The notes under the pieces are model-generated. The model searched no databases and had not been told where the DNA came from. It saw only the letters and a list, made by a program, of their open reading frames with translations. A stretch of 64,000 bases of DNA, taken from assembly GCF_900119735.1 (NCBI RefSeq), contig NZ_FPJW01000011.1, positions 1 to 64,000 on the forward strand. Direction: 5' to 3'. The position numbers were made by a program, and so were the translations under genes. This document shows, in pieces, positions 28,565 through 39,127 of this stretch. This DNA is from Marinospirillum alkaliphilum DSM 21637 (GTDB taxonomy: Bacteria > Pseudomonadota > Gammaproteobacteria > Pseudomonadales > Halomonadaceae). The stretch's first letter is position 1, and each line of letters starts with the position of its first letter.

Positions 28565-31183
28565 TCAATCATCAGCCAGTTGCTTCAAGCTGTAAAGCAA
28601 CTCCAGCGCCTGACGTGGGCTCAGGTCGTCCGGTGACAGCTTTTTCATTTCATCCACCAGTGGATGAGGTTGCAAGGCAAACATGTCTGCCTGCCAGGGT
28701 TGTTCAGCCACCCTACCCGTTGCACTTACAGCTGGCTGCTCCTGAACCGGAGGTTTGACACCCATCTGGCGTTGCAGCACTTCCTGCTGCTCCAGTTCAC
28801 GCAGTCGGGTGCGAGCCCGGCTGATCACCTTTTCCGGCACACCGGCCAGGCGTGCCACCTGCAAACCATAACTCTGGCTGGCCGGGCCCGCTTCCACCTT
28901 GTGCATGAATATCAATTGATCACCATACTCACTGGCAGACAGGTGCACATTGGCCACCCCTTTCCGATCATCCGCCAGCGTGGTGAGTTCAAAATAATGG
29001 GTGGCAAACAGGGTACGGGCACCGATCTGTGCCAGTTCCTCAGCACAGGCCCAGGCCAGTGACAGGCCATCAAAAGTGCTGGTGCCGCGCCCCACTTCAT
29101 CCATCAGCACCAGACTCTGGGCGGTGGCGTTATGCAGGATATTGGCGGTTTCGGTCATTTCCACCATAAAGGTGGAGCGACCGGAGGCCAGATCATCAGA
29201 GGCACCGATACGGGTGAAAATCCGATCCACCGGACCGATGCGAGCGGCACTGGCGGGCACCGCCGAGCCGATATGGGCCAGCAGGGTGATCAGCGCCACC
29301 TGGCGCATGTAGGTGGATTTACCCCCCATGTTGGGACCGGTGATCACCAGCATGCGAGTCTCGGCGTCAAACTGCAGGTCATTGGCCACAAAAGGATCCG
29401 TGACCACCTGCTCAACCACCGGATGGCGACCGGCGTCAATCTGCAGTTCATCCGTCTCGGTAAGCTGCGGCAGGCACCAGTCCAATTGTTCGGCACGTGC
29501 TGCCAGATTATTCAGTACATCCAGCTCAGACAGGGCTGCAGATGTCTGCTGCAAACTGGCCAAGTGTTCATTCAGGCGGTCCAGCAGGATTTCATACAGC
29601 TGCTTTTCACGACTCAGTGCCCGGCTCTGACTGGACAGTGCCTTGTCTTCAAAGACTTTCAGCTCAGGTGTAATAAAACGCTCGGCATTTTTCAAGGTCT
29701 GACGCCGTTGGTAGTCGATCGGTGCCTGATCCGACTGGGCCCGGCTGATTTCGATGTAATAACCATGCACCCGGTTGTAACCCACCTTCAGGGTGGACAG
29801 TCCGGTGCGGGCTTTTTCCTGCTCTTCCAGTTTCAGCAGAAAGCCACCGGCGTTTTCCCGCAAGGCCCGCAACTCATCCAACTCGTCATCATAACCCGTG
29901 GCAATCACACCACCGTCCCGGATCACCGCCGGGGGATTGTCGATCAAGGCACGCTGCAATTCATCCGCCAGTTCCGGCAGCGGCTCCATCTGCCCGTTCA
30001 GGGACTGCAACAGGGGAGCCTGCACACTGGCCAGTCGCTGCTGCAGCTGAGGCAGGCTCAGCAGGGCATCTTTCAGGCGAGACAGATCGCGTGGTCGGGC
30101 TGAGCGCAGGGCCACTCGCGCCAGAATGCGCTCCAGATCACCAATGGCTTTCAGCAGGGGGTGTAAATCCAGCGCAAATAACTGTTCACGCAGTTCTGCC
30201 ACCGCCTGTTGACGTTGCAGCAGTACCTGGCGCTTGCGCAGAGGCCGATGCAACCACCGGCGCAACAGTCGCGATCCCATCGGTGTAGCGGTTTCATCCA
30301 GCACTTCCAGCAGGGTGTGGCTCTGACCACCAGACAGGTTGGTATCCAGTTCCAGATTACGGCGGCTGGCAGCATCCAGCAGCAGTGCCTCATCTTCTTC
30401 TTCCAGCAACAGGGATCGCAGGTGGGGTAAATCAGACTTCTGGGTATCCTTCACATACTGCAGCAGTGCACCGGCAGCAGCCAGGGCTGAATTCAGATGA
30501 TCACAACCAAAACCACGCAGATCCTGCACCCGGAACTGCTCACAGAGTTTGCGAACAGCCGTTTCCCGATCAAACTGCCAGGGCGGTAGACGACGCAGGC
30601 CTCGCAGGCTGCGCCACTCATCCGGCAGCGGCAACAGCTCATCAACCAGCAACTCGGAAGGCGCCAGGCGTGCCAGGGTGGTTTCCAACTGCTCCTGACC
30701 TTGTACTTCTGACACCACAAAACGACCACTGGACAGATCCAGACTGGCAAAACCGTAGCGACCACCCTCTGCGTGCAAGGCCACCAACAGGTTGTCCCGC
30801 CGTTCATCCAGCAGCGCCTCATCGGTCAGGGTGCCGGGAGTCACCACTCGCACCACCTGCCGTTCCACCGGCCCTTTACTGGTGGCCGGATCACCGATCT
30901 GCTCACAGATGGCGACTGACAAGCCAGCTTTCACCAATCGCGCCAGATAACCCTCGGCAGCATGATGGGGTATGCCCGCCATGGGTATTGGCTCACCGGC
31001 CGAAGCCCCCCGCTGGGTCAGGGTGATATCCAGCAACCGGGCGGCTTCACGGGCATCATCAAAAAACAGCTCGTAAAAATCACCCATCCGGTAAAACAAC
31101 AGGGTGGTGGGATAATCTCGCTTCAGAGCAAGATATTGACGCATCATAGGTGTGTGGCTGGAAAACTCTTCCTGGGCAGTCAT
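28565..31183 (-). CDS. mutS: DNA mismatch repair ATPase MutS
   Basis: This 872-residue protein recognises mismatches. The mismatch-reading Phe-X-Glu is intact (Phe36 and Glu38 in GDFYELF). The core and clamp domains follow, then the ABC-type ATPase with Walker [10 protein letters not shown], signature [13 protein letters not shown], Walker [17 protein letters not shown] and ATHYFELT. The C-terminal helix-turn-helix region and a short [17 protein letters not shown] tail, as in E. coli MutS, are present. No mutL lies in the window. Confidence 0.97.
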   Translation of the reverse strand: MTAQEEFSSHTPMMRQYLALKRDYPTTLLFYRMGDFYELFFDDAREAARLLDITLTQRGASAGEPIPMAGIPHHAAEGYLARLVKAGLSVAICEQIGDPATSKGPVERQVVRVVTPGTLTDEALLDERRDNLLVALHAEGGRYGFASLDLSSGRFVVSEVQGQEQLETTLARLAPSELLVDELLPLPDEWRSLRGLRRLPPWQFDRETAVRKLCEQFRVQDLRGFGCDHLNSALAAAGALLQYVKDTQKSDLPHLRSLLLEEEDEALLLDAASRRNLELDTNLSGGQSHTLLEVLDETATPMGSRLLRRWLHRPLRKRQVLLQRQQAVAELREQLFALDLHPLLKAIGDLERILARVALRSARPRDLSRLKDALLSLPQLQQRLASVQAPLLQSLNGQMEPLPELADELQRALIDNPPAVIRDGGVIATGYDDELDELRALRENAGGFLLKLEEQEKARTGLSTLKVGYNRVHGYYIEISRAQSDQAPIDYQRRQTLKNAERFITPELKVFEDKALSSQSRALSREKQLYEILLDRLNEHLASLQQTSAALSELDVLNNLAARAEQLDWCLPQLTETDELQIDAGRHPVVEQVVTDPFVANDLQFDAETRMLVITGPNMGGKSTYMRQVALITLLAHIGSAVPASAARIGPVDRIFTRIGASDDLASGRSTFMVEMTETANILHNATAQSLVLMDEVGRGTSTFDGLSLAWACAEELAQIGARTLFATHYFELTTLADDRKGVANVHLSASEYGDQLIFMHKVEAGPASQSYGLQVARLAGVPEKVISRARTRLRELEQQEVLQRQMGVKPPVQEQPAVSATGRVAEQPWQADMFALQPHPLVDEMKKLSPDDLSPRQALELLYSLKQLADD

Positions 31184-31269
31184 GCGGTTTTAAATCCTGA
31201 CAAGTCTGTTATCGGTAAGTGGCTAACGATAAACCTGTAGCTTAACATTTTACCCTTGATCCCAGACTG

Positions 31270-31836
31270 CTAATTACCACCAAAAGCCACCTCCAACCCC
31301 AGCCAACCCAGCTTGTAATCAATGCCATCAAAGCTGCTGAAATCATAACCAACAAGAAAACCGGCGCGACGGCTCCCCAACCTCAACAAAGCACCGTAAT
31401 AAGGGTCACTGCCAGTGAACTGTTGCGTGCTCCGGCCTATCGACGGCTTCACCCCGATGGACCAGTGCATCACACCCGCCTGAACACCAAGATGTGCCCA
31501 GTCATTCAAGGGGTGTTGATACCCAGCCAGAAAACGGGTTGCATAACCGTCCACGCCATAAACCACATCATCCAGAAAAGGCAGGAGCTCCAGATTCAAG
31601 CGGGACACCTCCAGGGTAAACTGTTCCTGATAACGCACCCCCAGACCCAGCAATCCAGCAAAATCGGCTTCACTGAACCCGGTTTCACCCCGTCGCCCCG
31701 GATAATCACCACTGGCATCATACTGACCGATACCCACCCCAAGGCGCAGATAAACATCAGTATTGGCGGACACACCCATACAACTCATTAGCAGTATGAG
31801 CCCTGACAAAATGCCTCCAGACAAGCTGTGATTCAT
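31270..31836 (-). CDS. Putative outer-membrane beta-barrel protein
   Basis: This is a 188-residue exported protein. A signal peptide (MNHSLSGGILSGLILLMSC...) with likely cleavage after VSA is followed by alternating aromatic strands (VYLRLGVGIGQYD, FAGLLGLGVRYQ, FTLEVSRLNLEL, RFLAGYQHPL, YYGALLRLGSRRAGFLVGYDFSSF) ending in LGLEVAFGGN. This pattern suits a small OmpW/OmpX-like or porin-like barrel, but I do not recognise the family. ATG 31836 is chosen because AGGA lies ten bases upstream and it places the signal peptide at the N-terminus; the frame is open to 31899. It is divergent from pncC. Confidence 0.7.
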   Translation of the reverse strand: MNHSLSGGILSGLILLMSCMGVSANTDVYLRLGVGIGQYDASGDYPGRRGETGFSEADFAGLLGLGVRYQEQFTLEVSRLNLELLPFLDDVVYGVDGYATRFLAGYQHPLNDWAHLGVQAGVMHWSIGVKPSIGRSTQQFTGSDPYYGALLRLGSRRAGFLVGYDFSSFDGIDYKLGWLGLEVAFGGN

Positions 31837-31920
31837 GGTCGACATGTCCTGATCTGTTTTATGATGTCCCTGCAGTTTAGTCAGCCCAGCAGTCATCACA
31901 AGCAGAAAACGGCCATACAG

Positions 31921-32406
31921 ATGAACAGAAGATTGATCATTGAACAGATTGCCGAACTGGCCACCCGCCAGGGAAAAATGCTGGCAACCGCTGAATCCTG
32001 CACCGGTGGAGGCATTGCCAAGGCGCTGACTGAAGTGCCCGGTAGCTCTGCCTGGTTTACCTGTGGCCTGATCACTTACTCCAATCAGGCCAAACAGCAG
32101 CTACTGGGGGTCTCCGCCACCAGCCTCACTGAACAGGGAGCGGTCAGCGAGGCAGTGGTCTGCGAAATGGTGAAGGGTGCATGTCTACAAGGTGCAGCGG
32201 ATCTTGCTGTAGCTGTCAGTGGTGTGGCTGGCCCTGATGGCGGCACGCCGGAAAAACCGGTGGGTTGTGTCTGGCTGGCCTGGGGCGATGCCAGCCAGCA
32301 ATGGGCACAGCGCATGCAATACCAGGGTGATCGACGCACCATCCGCGAGCAAACCATCAACACCGCACTACAAGGCTTGCTGGACGCGTTACAGAAAACT
32401 GCATGA
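31921..32406 (+). CDS. pncC: Nicotinamide-nucleotide amidohydrolase PncC (CinA C-terminal type)
   Basis: This 161-residue enzyme deamidates nicotinamide mononucleotide in pyridine nucleotide salvage. Signature stretches are ATAESCTGGGIAKALT (catalytic Ser/Thr region), GLITYSNQAKQQLLGV, GAVSEAVVCEMVKGA and AVSGVAGPDGGTPEKPVG. It is the stand-alone form, with no MoCF domain. It lies directly upstream of recA, the usual neighbourhood in gammaproteobacteria. ATG 31921 gives the usual length; the ribosome site is weak. Confidence 0.93.
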   Translation: MNRRLIIEQIAELATRQGKMLATAESCTGGGIAKALTEVPGSSAWFTCGLITYSNQAKQQLLGVSATSLTEQGAVSEAVVCEMVKGACLQGAADLAVAVSGVAGPDGGTPEKPVGCVWLAWGDASQQWAQRMQYQGDRRTIREQTINTALQGLLDALQKTA

Positions 32407-32429
32407 ACAGGTGTTGCCTTCTGAAAAAA

Positions 32430-32449
32430 TACTGTTAACCTATACAGTA
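32430..32449 (+). promoter_or_regulatory. LexA (SOS) box of recA
   Basis: TACTGTTAACCTATACAGTA fits the gammaproteobacterial LexA operator (TACTGTATATNNATACAGTA), with the essential CTG-N10-CAG. It lies 64 bp before the recA start, so recA (and likely recX) should be induced by DNA damage. Confidence 0.92.
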
Positions 32450-32513
32450 ATCGACACAAACGCATCCCCGATTCGACAAAAATTCATCACCACTTTTATG
32501 AAGGAAGCATGTC

Positions 32514-33581
32514 ATGGCCATTGATGAAAACCGCCAGAAAGCCCTCGCCGCCGCCCTCGGTCAGATTGAAAAACAATTCGGCAAGGGCGCCATCATGCGC
32601 ATGGGTGATCAACCTCGCGTAGCCATCCCCGCGGTTTCCACCGGTTCACTGGGACTGGATATTGCGCTGGGCATCGGCGGCCTTCCCTATGGCCGTATCG
32701 TAGAAATTTATGGCCCTGAGTCTTCCGGTAAAACCACCCTGACCCTGTCAGTGATTGCTCAGGCCCAGAAGCAAGGCAAAACCTGCGCATTCATTGATGC
32801 TGAACACGCGCTTGACCCCATTTATGCTGAAAAACTGGGTGTCAGCCTGGATGATCTGTTGGTATCCCAGCCAGACAATGGTGAACAGGCACTGGAAATC
32901 ACCGACTCACTGGTTCGCTCTGGCGCAGTGGATGTAGTGATTGTGGACTCGGTGGCAGCACTGACACCCAAGGCAGAAATTGAAGGTGACATGGGTGACT
33001 CCCACGTTGGTCTGCAGGCTCGCCTGATGTCTCAGGCACTGCGCAAAATCACCGGCAACATCAAAAATGCCAACTGCCTGGTGATTTTCATCAACCAGAT
33101 CCGCATGAAAATTGGTGTGATGTTCGGTAGCCCGGAAACCACCACCGGTGGTAATGCCCTGAAGTTTTATGCATCCGTGCGTCTGGATATTCGTCGCATC
33201 GGTTCCGTTAAGCAGGGTGATGAAGTCACCGGTAACGAAACCCGCGTCAAGGTGGTCAAGAACAAGGTTTCACCACCCTTCCGCCAGGCTGAATTCCAGA
33301 TCCTTTACGGCAAGGGCATCTATCATGCCGGAGAAGTCATTGACCTGGGTGTGCAGTGTAAACTGATCGAAAAATCAGGTGCCTGGTACAGCTATCAAGG
33401 CAACAAGATTGGTCAGGGTAAGGCCAACGCCGCACAGTACCTGGAAGACAACCCCGCCATCCTGACCGAAATCGAAGCTGGAATCCGTGAACAGCTGCTG
33501 AACAAGGTGGAAGAAAAACGCAGTGCAGAAATGGTCACCGAAGCCGGTGATGATGACGAACTGCCACCGCTGGACGACTGA
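32514..33581 (+). CDS. recA: Recombinase RecA
   Basis: This 355-residue strand-exchange ATPase and LexA co-protease has Walker [10 protein letters not shown] at 67-75. Other features are [15 protein letters not shown], the Walker B stretch [12 protein letters not shown], loop L1 [22 protein letters not shown], loop L2 [21 protein letters not shown], and an acidic C-terminal tail ([13 protein letters not shown]). AAGGAAG precedes the ATG. A LexA box lies upstream and recX 23 bp downstream. Confidence 0.98.
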   Translation: MAIDENRQKALAAALGQIEKQFGKGAIMRMGDQPRVAIPAVSTGSLGLDIALGIGGLPYGRIVEIYGPESSGKTTLTLSVIAQAQKQGKTCAFIDAEHALDPIYAEKLGVSLDDLLVSQPDNGEQALEITDSLVRSGAVDVVIVDSVAALTPKAEIEGDMGDSHVGLQARLMSQALRKITGNIKNANCLVIFINQIRMKIGVMFGSPETTTGGNALKFYASVRLDIRRIGSVKQGDEVTGNETRVKVVKNKVSPPFRQAEFQILYGKGIYHAGEVIDLGVQCKLIEKSGAWYSYQGNKIGQGKANAAQYLEDNPAILTEIEAGIREQLLNKVEEKRSAEMVTEAGDDDELPPLDD

Positions 33582-33604
33582 GTCACAGCCGGTCTGTCAC
33601 TCTT

Positions 33605-34117
33605 ATGGAACTGACAAGCGCCCAGCAAGACTGGCTGAAAGCCCGCCGCGAGCGGGCTTTTCGCTTACTTGCCGCCAGAGAACACAGTCGCAGTGAGCTG
33701 CGCAACAAACTGCTAAAGCCCTCAAGGACTGAACAAGCCCTGACTGACAACGAAGCCGCAGTGGACAGCGAGTTGGCCCAAGCACTGATTGACTCCCTGC
33801 TGGAGCAACTCATCACTGACGGTTTACAAAGTGATGCCCGCTTTATGGACAGTCTGGTGCGTCAATACCTCAGCAAGGGCAAAGGCCCAGTGGCATTACA
33901 ACAAGCCTGTCGCATGCAGCAGCTGGACACTGAATTGGTGCAGCAACAACTGCAACGCCTTGAAACCCTTTGGCCAAAACAGGTACAGCGCGTTCGTGAA
34001 AAACGCTTTGGAAATGAACCACCCGCTGACTCGCGCGAAGCAGCCAGGATGCAACGTTTTCTGGCGCAGCGGGGATTTACCCCTGAACTGATCCGAAAGG
34101 CAGTGTTTCAGCGCTGA
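33605..34117 (+). CDS. recX: Regulatory protein RecX
   Basis: This 170-residue helical protein caps and destabilises RecA filaments. RecX repeats are visible (RAFRLLAAREHSRSELRNKLL, then RFMDSLVRQYLSKGKGPVALQQ, and AARMQRFLAQRGFTPELIRKAVF). It lies 23 bp after recA and is probably made by read-through from the SOS promoter. A GC-rich CCCGCCGCGAGCGGGC hairpin within its first codons (about 33641-33656) could limit read-through or translation. Confidence 0.9.
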   Translation: MELTSAQQDWLKARRERAFRLLAAREHSRSELRNKLLKPSRTEQALTDNEAAVDSELAQALIDSLLEQLITDGLQSDARFMDSLVRQYLSKGKGPVALQQACRMQQLDTELVQQQLQRLETLWPKQVQRVREKRFGNEPPADSREAARMQRFLAQRGFTPELIRKAVFQR

Positions 34118-34123
34118 GCCGGA

Positions 34124-34152
34124 TTATCATTTTGCCGTGAACTCCGTATAAT
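34124..34152 (+). promoter_or_regulatory. Probable alaS promoter (sigma-70)
   Basis: TTATCA (34124-34129), 17-bp spacer, TATAAT (34147-34152), about 48 bp before the alaS start. The -10 box is perfect and the -35 box moderate. Confidence 0.6.
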
Positions 34153-34199
34153 GGTCGCCCAGTTTGTCCGGCAGCCCCATTCGCTTACAGAGAGGCATC

Positions 34200-36842
34200 A
34201 TGAAAAGCGCCGAAATCCGCGAGGCTTTCCTGAAGTTTTTTCAATCCAAAGGGCACACCGCCGTGCCGTCCAGCTCGCTGGTGCCCCATGACGACCCGAC
34301 CCTGCTGTTCACCAACGCAGGGATGAACCAGTTTAAAGACTGTTTCCTGGGTCTGGAGCAACGGGGCTACACCCGTGCAACCTCGTCACAGAAGTGTGTG
34401 CGTGCTGGTGGCAAACACAATGATCTGGAAAACGTCGGTTATACCGCACGTCACCACACCTTTTTTGAAATGCTGGGCAATTTCAGCTTCGGCGACTATT
34501 TCAAGCAGGATGCCATTCACTACGCCTGGGAATTCCTGACCGGCGTAGCCAAGCTGCCCAAAGAAAAGCTGTGGATCACTGTTTACGCCACTGATGATGA
34601 AGCTTACGACATCTGGCATCAGCAGATAGGTGTTCCTGCTGAACGCATTATTCGCATTGGTGACAACAAGGGTGCGCCCTACGCATCTGACAACTTCTGG
34701 GCGATGGGTGATACCGGCCCCTGCGGCCCCTGCACTGAAATTTTTTATGACCACGGCGAGCACATCTGGGGTGGCCCACCCGGCTCACCGGAAGAAGATG
34801 GCGATCGATATATCGAAATCTGGAACGTGGTGTTCATGCAGTTCAACCGCACTGCGGATGGCCAGCTCCACCCGCTGCCGGCACCTTCCGTAGATACCGG
34901 CATGGGTCTGGAGCGCATTGCCGCGGTACTGCAAGGCGTACATGCCAACTATGAAATTGACCTGTTCCAGAACCTGTTAAAGGCCTCTGCAGAAGCCATC
35001 GGCTGCGAAAACTCCGATGCACCTTCTCTCAAGGTGGTGGCTGACCACATTCGCTCCTGCAGCTTCCTGGTGGCGGATGGTGTTATTCCATCCAACGAAG
35101 GCCGGGGTTATGTGCTACGTCGCATCATTCGCCGCGCCTGCCGCCATGGCCACAAGCTGGGTGCTGAAGGCAGCTTCTTTTACCGCATTGTGGCTGCCCT
35201 GGCACAGGAGATGGGTGATGCCTATCCTCAGTTAAGAGAACAGCAGGCCCACATTGAAAAGGTCCTGAAGCAGGAAGAAGAACAGTTTGCCAAAACCCTG
35301 GATCAAGGCATGAAAATCCTTGAACAGGATCTGGCCAACCTGCAGGGCTCCGTGATTCCCGGTAGTGTTGCATTCAAACTCTACGATACCTTCGGTTTCC
35401 CACTGGATCTCACTGCGGACATTGCCCGCGAACGCCAGCTGACCATTGACGAAGCCGGTTTTGAGCAGGAAATGGAAGCTCAGCGTGATCGCGCTCGGGC
35501 TGCCAGTCACTTTGGCATGGACTACAACAGCCTGATCAAGGTGGATCGTGCCACTGAGTTCACCGGTTATGAAACTGCCGAAGGCAGTGCCAGGGTTGTT
35601 GGTCTTTATCGTGATGGCCAACCGGTTGAGACCCTGCAAGAAGGTGAACAGGGTGTGGTACTGCTGGACAGCACACCTTTTTATGCCGAATCCGGTGGTC
35701 AGGTTGGTGACTCTGGCCAGTTGCTGGCCACAGGCCTGCGCTTTGATGTGCAAGACACCACCAAAGCCGGTGAAGCCCATTTGCATCAGGGTGTACTGGC
35801 CGAAGGCACACTCAGCAAAGGTCAACAGCTGACCGCCAGGGTCAATAACAGTGTTCGCACCCGCACCCGCGCCAATCACTCGGCCACCCACCTGCTGCAC
35901 GCAGCCCTGCGCCAGGTATTGGGCACCGGCGTACAGCAAAAAGGCTCACTGGTGGATTCAGAGCGCCTGCGCTTTGACTTCAGCCACGGTGAAGCCGTCA
36001 GCCCGGTGCAACTGCAGGAAATTACCCGCCTGGTGAACGAACAGATTCGCGCCAATGCGGCCGTAACCACCGAGTTGCTGGACCTGGAAACAGCTCGCGC
36101 TCGTGGTGCCATGGCACTGTTCGGCGAGAAATATGCTGACGAAGTGCGTGTACTGAGTATGGGCACCCAGCAAGATCAACAACCCTTCTCCATCGAGTTG
36201 TGTGGCGGCCTGCACGTCAACCGTACCGGCGACATTGCCCTGTTCCACATCACCAGCGAATCCGGCATCGCCTCAGGCGTGCGTCGTATCGAAGGTGTGA
36301 CCGGTGAAGCGGCGCTCAACTACCTGCTGGGTCGTGAGCAGCAATTGCTGCAGGCAGCGTCTCAGCTGAAAGTGAAACCAGAACAGCTGCTGGAGCGCCT
36401 GGAAAACAATCAGGAACGCACGCGCCAGCTGGAAAAGGAAATCCAGCAGCTGAAGAAAAAACTGGCATCCGGTACTGGCACCGATCTGACCGCTCAAACT
36501 GAGCAGGTCGGTGACATCAAGGTACTGGCCAGCCTGATTGACGGTGCAGATGTTAAAACCCTGCGCGACCTGATGGATCAGCTCAAACAGAAACTGGCAC
36601 CTGCAGCCGTGGTACTGGCTGCCGTTGAAGGTGACAAGGTTAGCCTGATCGCAGGTATCTCAGGTGAAGCCAAAGACCGACTCCACGCAGGCAAACTGGT
36701 CAATCATGTTGCGTTGCAAATTGGTGGTAAGGGGGGTGGCCGCCCCGACATGGCACAAGCTGGCGGTACTGATGCCGCAGCGCTGCCCGCAGCCCTGGCA
36801 TCGGTGAAAGCCTGGGTTGCCGAACAACTGGGTCAGGCATAA
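34200..36842 (+). CDS. alaS: Alanyl-tRNA synthetase
   Basis: This 880-residue class II synthetase charges tRNA-Ala and edits mischarged Ser/Gly. The aminoacylation domain begins [38 protein letters not shown]; the editing site has [16 protein letters not shown] and the zinc-type CGGLHV; the C-terminal DHHA1 domain ends [18 protein letters not shown] 34200 with AGAGAGG upstream is used; a start at 34164 would add 12 unconserved residues. The length matches E. coli AlaRS (876). It is followed by lysC after 29 bp. Confidence 0.97.
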   Translation: MKSAEIREAFLKFFQSKGHTAVPSSSLVPHDDPTLLFTNAGMNQFKDCFLGLEQRGYTRATSSQKCVRAGGKHNDLENVGYTARHHTFFEMLGNFSFGDYFKQDAIHYAWEFLTGVAKLPKEKLWITVYATDDEAYDIWHQQIGVPAERIIRIGDNKGAPYASDNFWAMGDTGPCGPCTEIFYDHGEHIWGGPPGSPEEDGDRYIEIWNVVFMQFNRTADGQLHPLPAPSVDTGMGLERIAAVLQGVHANYEIDLFQNLLKASAEAIGCENSDAPSLKVVADHIRSCSFLVADGVIPSNEGRGYVLRRIIRRACRHGHKLGAEGSFFYRIVAALAQEMGDAYPQLREQQAHIEKVLKQEEEQFAKTLDQGMKILEQDLANLQGSVIPGSVAFKLYDTFGFPLDLTADIARERQLTIDEAGFEQEMEAQRDRARAASHFGMDYNSLIKVDRATEFTGYETAEGSARVVGLYRDGQPVETLQEGEQGVVLLDSTPFYAESGGQVGDSGQLLATGLRFDVQDTTKAGEAHLHQGVLAEGTLSKGQQLTARVNNSVRTRTRANHSATHLLHAALRQVLGTGVQQKGSLVDSERLRFDFSHGEAVSPVQLQEITRLVNEQIRANAAVTTELLDLETARARGAMALFGEKYADEVRVLSMGTQQDQQPFSIELCGGLHVNRTGDIALFHITSESGIASGVRRIEGVTGEAALNYLLGREQQLLQAASQLKVKPEQLLERLENNQERTRQLEKEIQQLKKKLASGTGTDLTAQTEQVGDIKVLASLIDGADVKTLRDLMDQLKQKLAPAAVVLAAVEGDKVSLIAGISGEAKDRLHAGKLVNHVALQIGGKGGGRPDMAQAGGTDAAALPAALASVKAWVAEQLGQA

Positions 36843-36871
36843 GTTTTTTAATTTAACCCAATAGGACTCCT

Positions 36872-38110
36872 ATGGCACTTTATGTACAGAAGTTCGGTGG
36901 CACCTCTGTAGGTACTGTTGAACGGATCAAGAAGGTTGCTGAGCGTGTTGGACGCTTCCGCAAGGAAGGCCATGATGTGGTGGTGGTGGTTTCAGCCATG
37001 AGCGGTGAAACCAACCGACTGATCGCGCTGGCAAAAGACATTCACGACGAACCCTCACCGCGTGAAATGGACATGCTGGTTTCAACCGGTGAGCAGGTTA
37101 CTATTGCCCTGCTGGCCATGGCCCTGGAACAACAGGGTACACCGGCGACCTCCTACACCGGTGCACAGGTCGGCATCATCACTGACAAGGCTTACACCAA
37201 AGCCCGTATCAAGAAAATTGACACCGAAGCCATCAACCAGGACCTGAAAGCCGGTCGCGTGGTAGTGGTTGCCGGCTTCCAGGGTGTGGATGAAGAAGGC
37301 AACATCACCACCCTGGGTCGTGGTGGCTCGGACACCACAGGCGTAGCACTGGCTGCCGCACTGAAAGCCGATGAATGCCAGATCTACACTGATGTGGATG
37401 GTGTGTATACCGCTGATCCCCGTATTTGCTCCAAGGCCAGCCGCCTGGATACCATCACGGTTGAAGAAATGCTGGAGCTTGCCAGTCTTGGCTCCAAGGT
37501 ACTGCAGATTCGCTCGGTTGAGTTTGCTGGAAAATACAAGGTCCCACTGCGCGTTCTGTCCAGTTTTGAAGACAACGAAGGCCCGGGCACACTAATTGTT
37601 GCTGATGATGAGGAGAACCCCTCGATGGAAGAACCACTGATCTCTGGTATTGCCCACAACACCAATGAAGCCAAGCTGACGGTTCTTGGCGCACCGGATA
37701 TTCCCGGTGTTGCTGCCAGGATTCTCGGACCGATCGGTGACGCCAACATCGAAGTGGACATGATTGTTCAGAACGTCTCTCCTGACGGCAAATCCACCGA
37801 CTTCTCCTTCACCGTCGGTCGTGGTGACTACAAAAAAGCCAAGGCCCTGCTGGAAGACATCGTGACTGAAATGGGCGCCGGTAAGGTGGTTGGCGACACC
37901 GCCATTGCCAAGGTTTCGCTGGTGGGCGTTGGCATGCGCTCCCATGCCGGTGTGGCCAGCCTGATGTTCAAGACACTGGCATCAGCCGGCATCAATATCC
38001 GCATGGTCTCCACCTCTGAAATCAAGATTTCCGTGGTGATTGATGAAAACTTCACCGAGCTGGCCGTTCGCACCCTGCACACGGCCTTTGGCCTCGACAA
38101 AGCCGAGTAA
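36872..38110 (+). CDS. lysC: Aspartate kinase
   Basis: This 412-residue monofunctional aspartokinase phosphorylates aspartate at the head of the lysine, threonine and methionine pathways. It also leads to aspartate semialdehyde, a substrate of the carboxynorspermidine route. The kinase domain starts [15 protein letters not shown], with [16 protein letters not shown] mid-way. Two ACT domains at the C-terminus (from about 265) carry allosteric feedback control. AGGA lies before the ATG. No lysine riboswitch is seen in the short gap from alaS. Confidence 0.97.
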   Translation: MALYVQKFGGTSVGTVERIKKVAERVGRFRKEGHDVVVVVSAMSGETNRLIALAKDIHDEPSPREMDMLVSTGEQVTIALLAMALEQQGTPATSYTGAQVGIITDKAYTKARIKKIDTEAINQDLKAGRVVVVAGFQGVDEEGNITTLGRGGSDTTGVALAAALKADECQIYTDVDGVYTADPRICSKASRLDTITVEEMLELASLGSKVLQIRSVEFAGKYKVPLRVLSSFEDNEGPGTLIVADDEENPSMEEPLISGIAHNTNEAKLTVLGAPDIPGVAARILGPIGDANIEVDMIVQNVSPDGKSTDFSFTVGRGDYKKAKALLEDIVTEMGAGKVVGDTAIAKVSLVGVGMRSHAGVASLMFKTLASAGINIRMVSTSEIKISVVIDENFTELAVRTLHTAFGLDKAE

Positions 38111-38185
38111 TTGCATCAGCGCCAGGGATGGCGCACATCTTTGTGACAATTTAAAAAAGGCATTCAGAAAATAGCTAAAAATCAT

Positions 38186-38214
38186 TTAACATTTTTATGC
38201 TATTAGCCGATAAT
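38186..38214 (+). promoter_or_regulatory. Probable csrA promoter (sigma-70)
   Basis: TTAACA (38186-38191), 17-bp spacer, GATAAT (38209-38214), within the 243-bp gap between lysC and csrA. It would give a leader of about 130 nt, long enough for post-transcriptional control of csrA. Confidence 0.55.
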
Positions 38215-38353
38215 CAGCATGCCTGTGAAAAATGAACTACAGTCATCGGAGATGGTCTGTTTTTTCACGGCATTCAACGGAAGACTGCACTATCTGCCTT
38301 CTTCCCTGCCTGTTGAGTTTTTTCTCTGGACTGCTTGATAAGGAGATTCCACC

Positions 38354-38545
38354 ATGCTTATTCTCACACGTCGCGTTGGCGAAACCCTGATGATTGGTGA
38401 CGAAGTCACTGTTACCGTACTGGGTGTCAAGGGTAATCAAGTTCGCATTGGTGTGAACGCACCCAAAGAGGTTGCTGTTCACCGCGAAGAGATTTACCAG
38501 CGCATTCAACGTGAAAAGGAAGAAGGTAACCAGGGTAACTTCTGA
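38354..38545 (+). CDS. csrA: Carbon storage regulator CsrA/RsmA
   Basis: This 63-residue RNA-binding dimer binds GGA-containing hairpins near ribosome sites and controls carbon flux, motility and biofilm. [16 protein letters not shown] at the N-terminus and [17 protein letters not shown] are the two RNA-contact strands, and Arg44 in VHREEI is present. AAGGAG stands nine bases before the ATG and is itself a GGA motif, fitting autoregulation. A strong terminator follows. The order alaS-lysC-csrA-tRNA-Ser is conserved in pseudomonads. Confidence 0.97.
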   Translation: MLILTRRVGETLMIGDEVTVTVLGVKGNQVRIGVNAPKEVAVHREEIYQRIQREKEEGNQGNF

Positions 38546-38575
38546 TTCCTGATTTCCTGACCTTCGGGTCTGCTG

Positions 38576-38627
38576 AAACCGCAACAATCTGGCCGTCTGT
38601 GAGCCTTTGATTGTTGCGGTTTTTTTG
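38576..38627 (+). terminator. Rho-independent terminator of csrA
   Basis: AAACCGCAACAATC (38576-38589) and GATTGTTGCGGTTT (38609-38622) form a perfect 14-bp stem followed by a T-run to 38627. Confidence 0.93.
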
Positions 38628-38683
38628 TGCCCATTACCCCAACACAAGCCTTTGCTTCAGCAAGTTTTTTTCAACCAAAAGGG

Positions 38684-38711
38684 TAGACAAACTGATAACA
38701 GATGGTATTAT
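38684..38711 (+). promoter_or_regulatory. tRNA cluster promoter
   Basis: TAGACA (38684-38689), 16-bp spacer, TATTAT (38706-38711), followed by the GC-rich discriminator GTGCGCC. It ends 12 bp before tRNA-Ser. The discriminator type is that of stable-RNA promoters under stringent control. Confidence 0.7.
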
Positions 38712-38723
38712 GTGCGCCGTGTT

Positions 38724-38813
38724 GGAGAGGTGGCCGAGTGGCTGAAGGCGCGCCCCTGCTAAGGGCGTATGGGAGAAATCTCATCGAGGGTTCGAATCCC
38801 TCTCTCTCCGCCA
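38724..38813 (+). tRNA. tRNA-Ser (anticodon GCT)
   Basis: This 90-nt class II tRNA has acceptor GGAGAGG pairing with the 3' CTCTCC, a long variable arm (TATGGGAGAAATCTCATC), T-loop GGTTCGAATCC and an encoded 3' CCA. The anticodon GCT at 38758-38760 reads AGC/AGU serine codons. It is the first of three tRNAs downstream of csrA, as in E. coli (serV-argVYZQ). Confidence 0.97.
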
Positions 38814-38832
38814 CCGAATCAGTATCAAATAC

Positions 38833-38909
38833 GCGCTCATAGCTCAGCTGGATAGAGTACCTGGCTACGAACCAGGCGGTCGGAGGTTCGAATCCTCCTG
38901 AGCGCGCCA
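38833..38909 (+). tRNA. tRNA-Arg (anticodon ACG), copy 1
   Basis: This 77-nt tRNA has acceptor GCGCTCA paired with TGAGCGC, D-loop AGCTGGATAGAGT, anticodon ACG at 38867-38869 (A34 becomes inosine and reads CGU/CGC/CGA), T-arm GGAGGTTCGAATCCTCC and encoded CCA. It is identical to the copy at 38971-39047. Confidence 0.97.
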
Positions 38910-38970
38910 ACTGATTCATGATGGAAAGCTACTCCATTCTGCTTTGGAGAGCTGCTACAAGTTGCAATGC

Positions 38971-39047
38971 GCGCTCATAGCTCAGCTGGATAGAGTACCT
39001 GGCTACGAACCAGGCGGTCGGAGGTTCGAATCCTCCTGAGCGCGCCA
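38971..39047 (+). tRNA. tRNA-Arg (anticodon ACG), copy 2
   Basis: This is an identical 77-nt duplicate of the preceding tRNA-Arg, with anticodon ACG at 39005-39007. The 61-bp spacer between copies contains a bulged hairpin (38927-38953) that may guide processing of the common precursor. Confidence 0.97.
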
Positions 39048-39089
39048 CTTGCAAAATCTCTGTGTTAAACCTCCCTGCTCTGCAATCCC

Positions 39090-39127
39090 TTATCTGAACC
39101 TACGCCCGTTATCTGAACCTGCGTCCG
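39090..39127. repeat. 19-bp tandem duplication at the 3' end of the phosphoribulokinase gene
   Basis: TTATCTGAACCTACGCCCG (39090-39108) and TTATCTGAACCTGCGTCCG (39109-39127) are adjacent and differ at two positions. The second copy encodes the last codons and stop of the minus-strand gene. The first is a non-coding duplicate that includes a second in-line stop. Confidence 0.85.

Noticed and set aside
38120..38135. GCGCCA-GGGA-TGGCGC hairpin after lysC as a terminator
   Set aside because: The stem has only six pairs and there is no T-tract after it.
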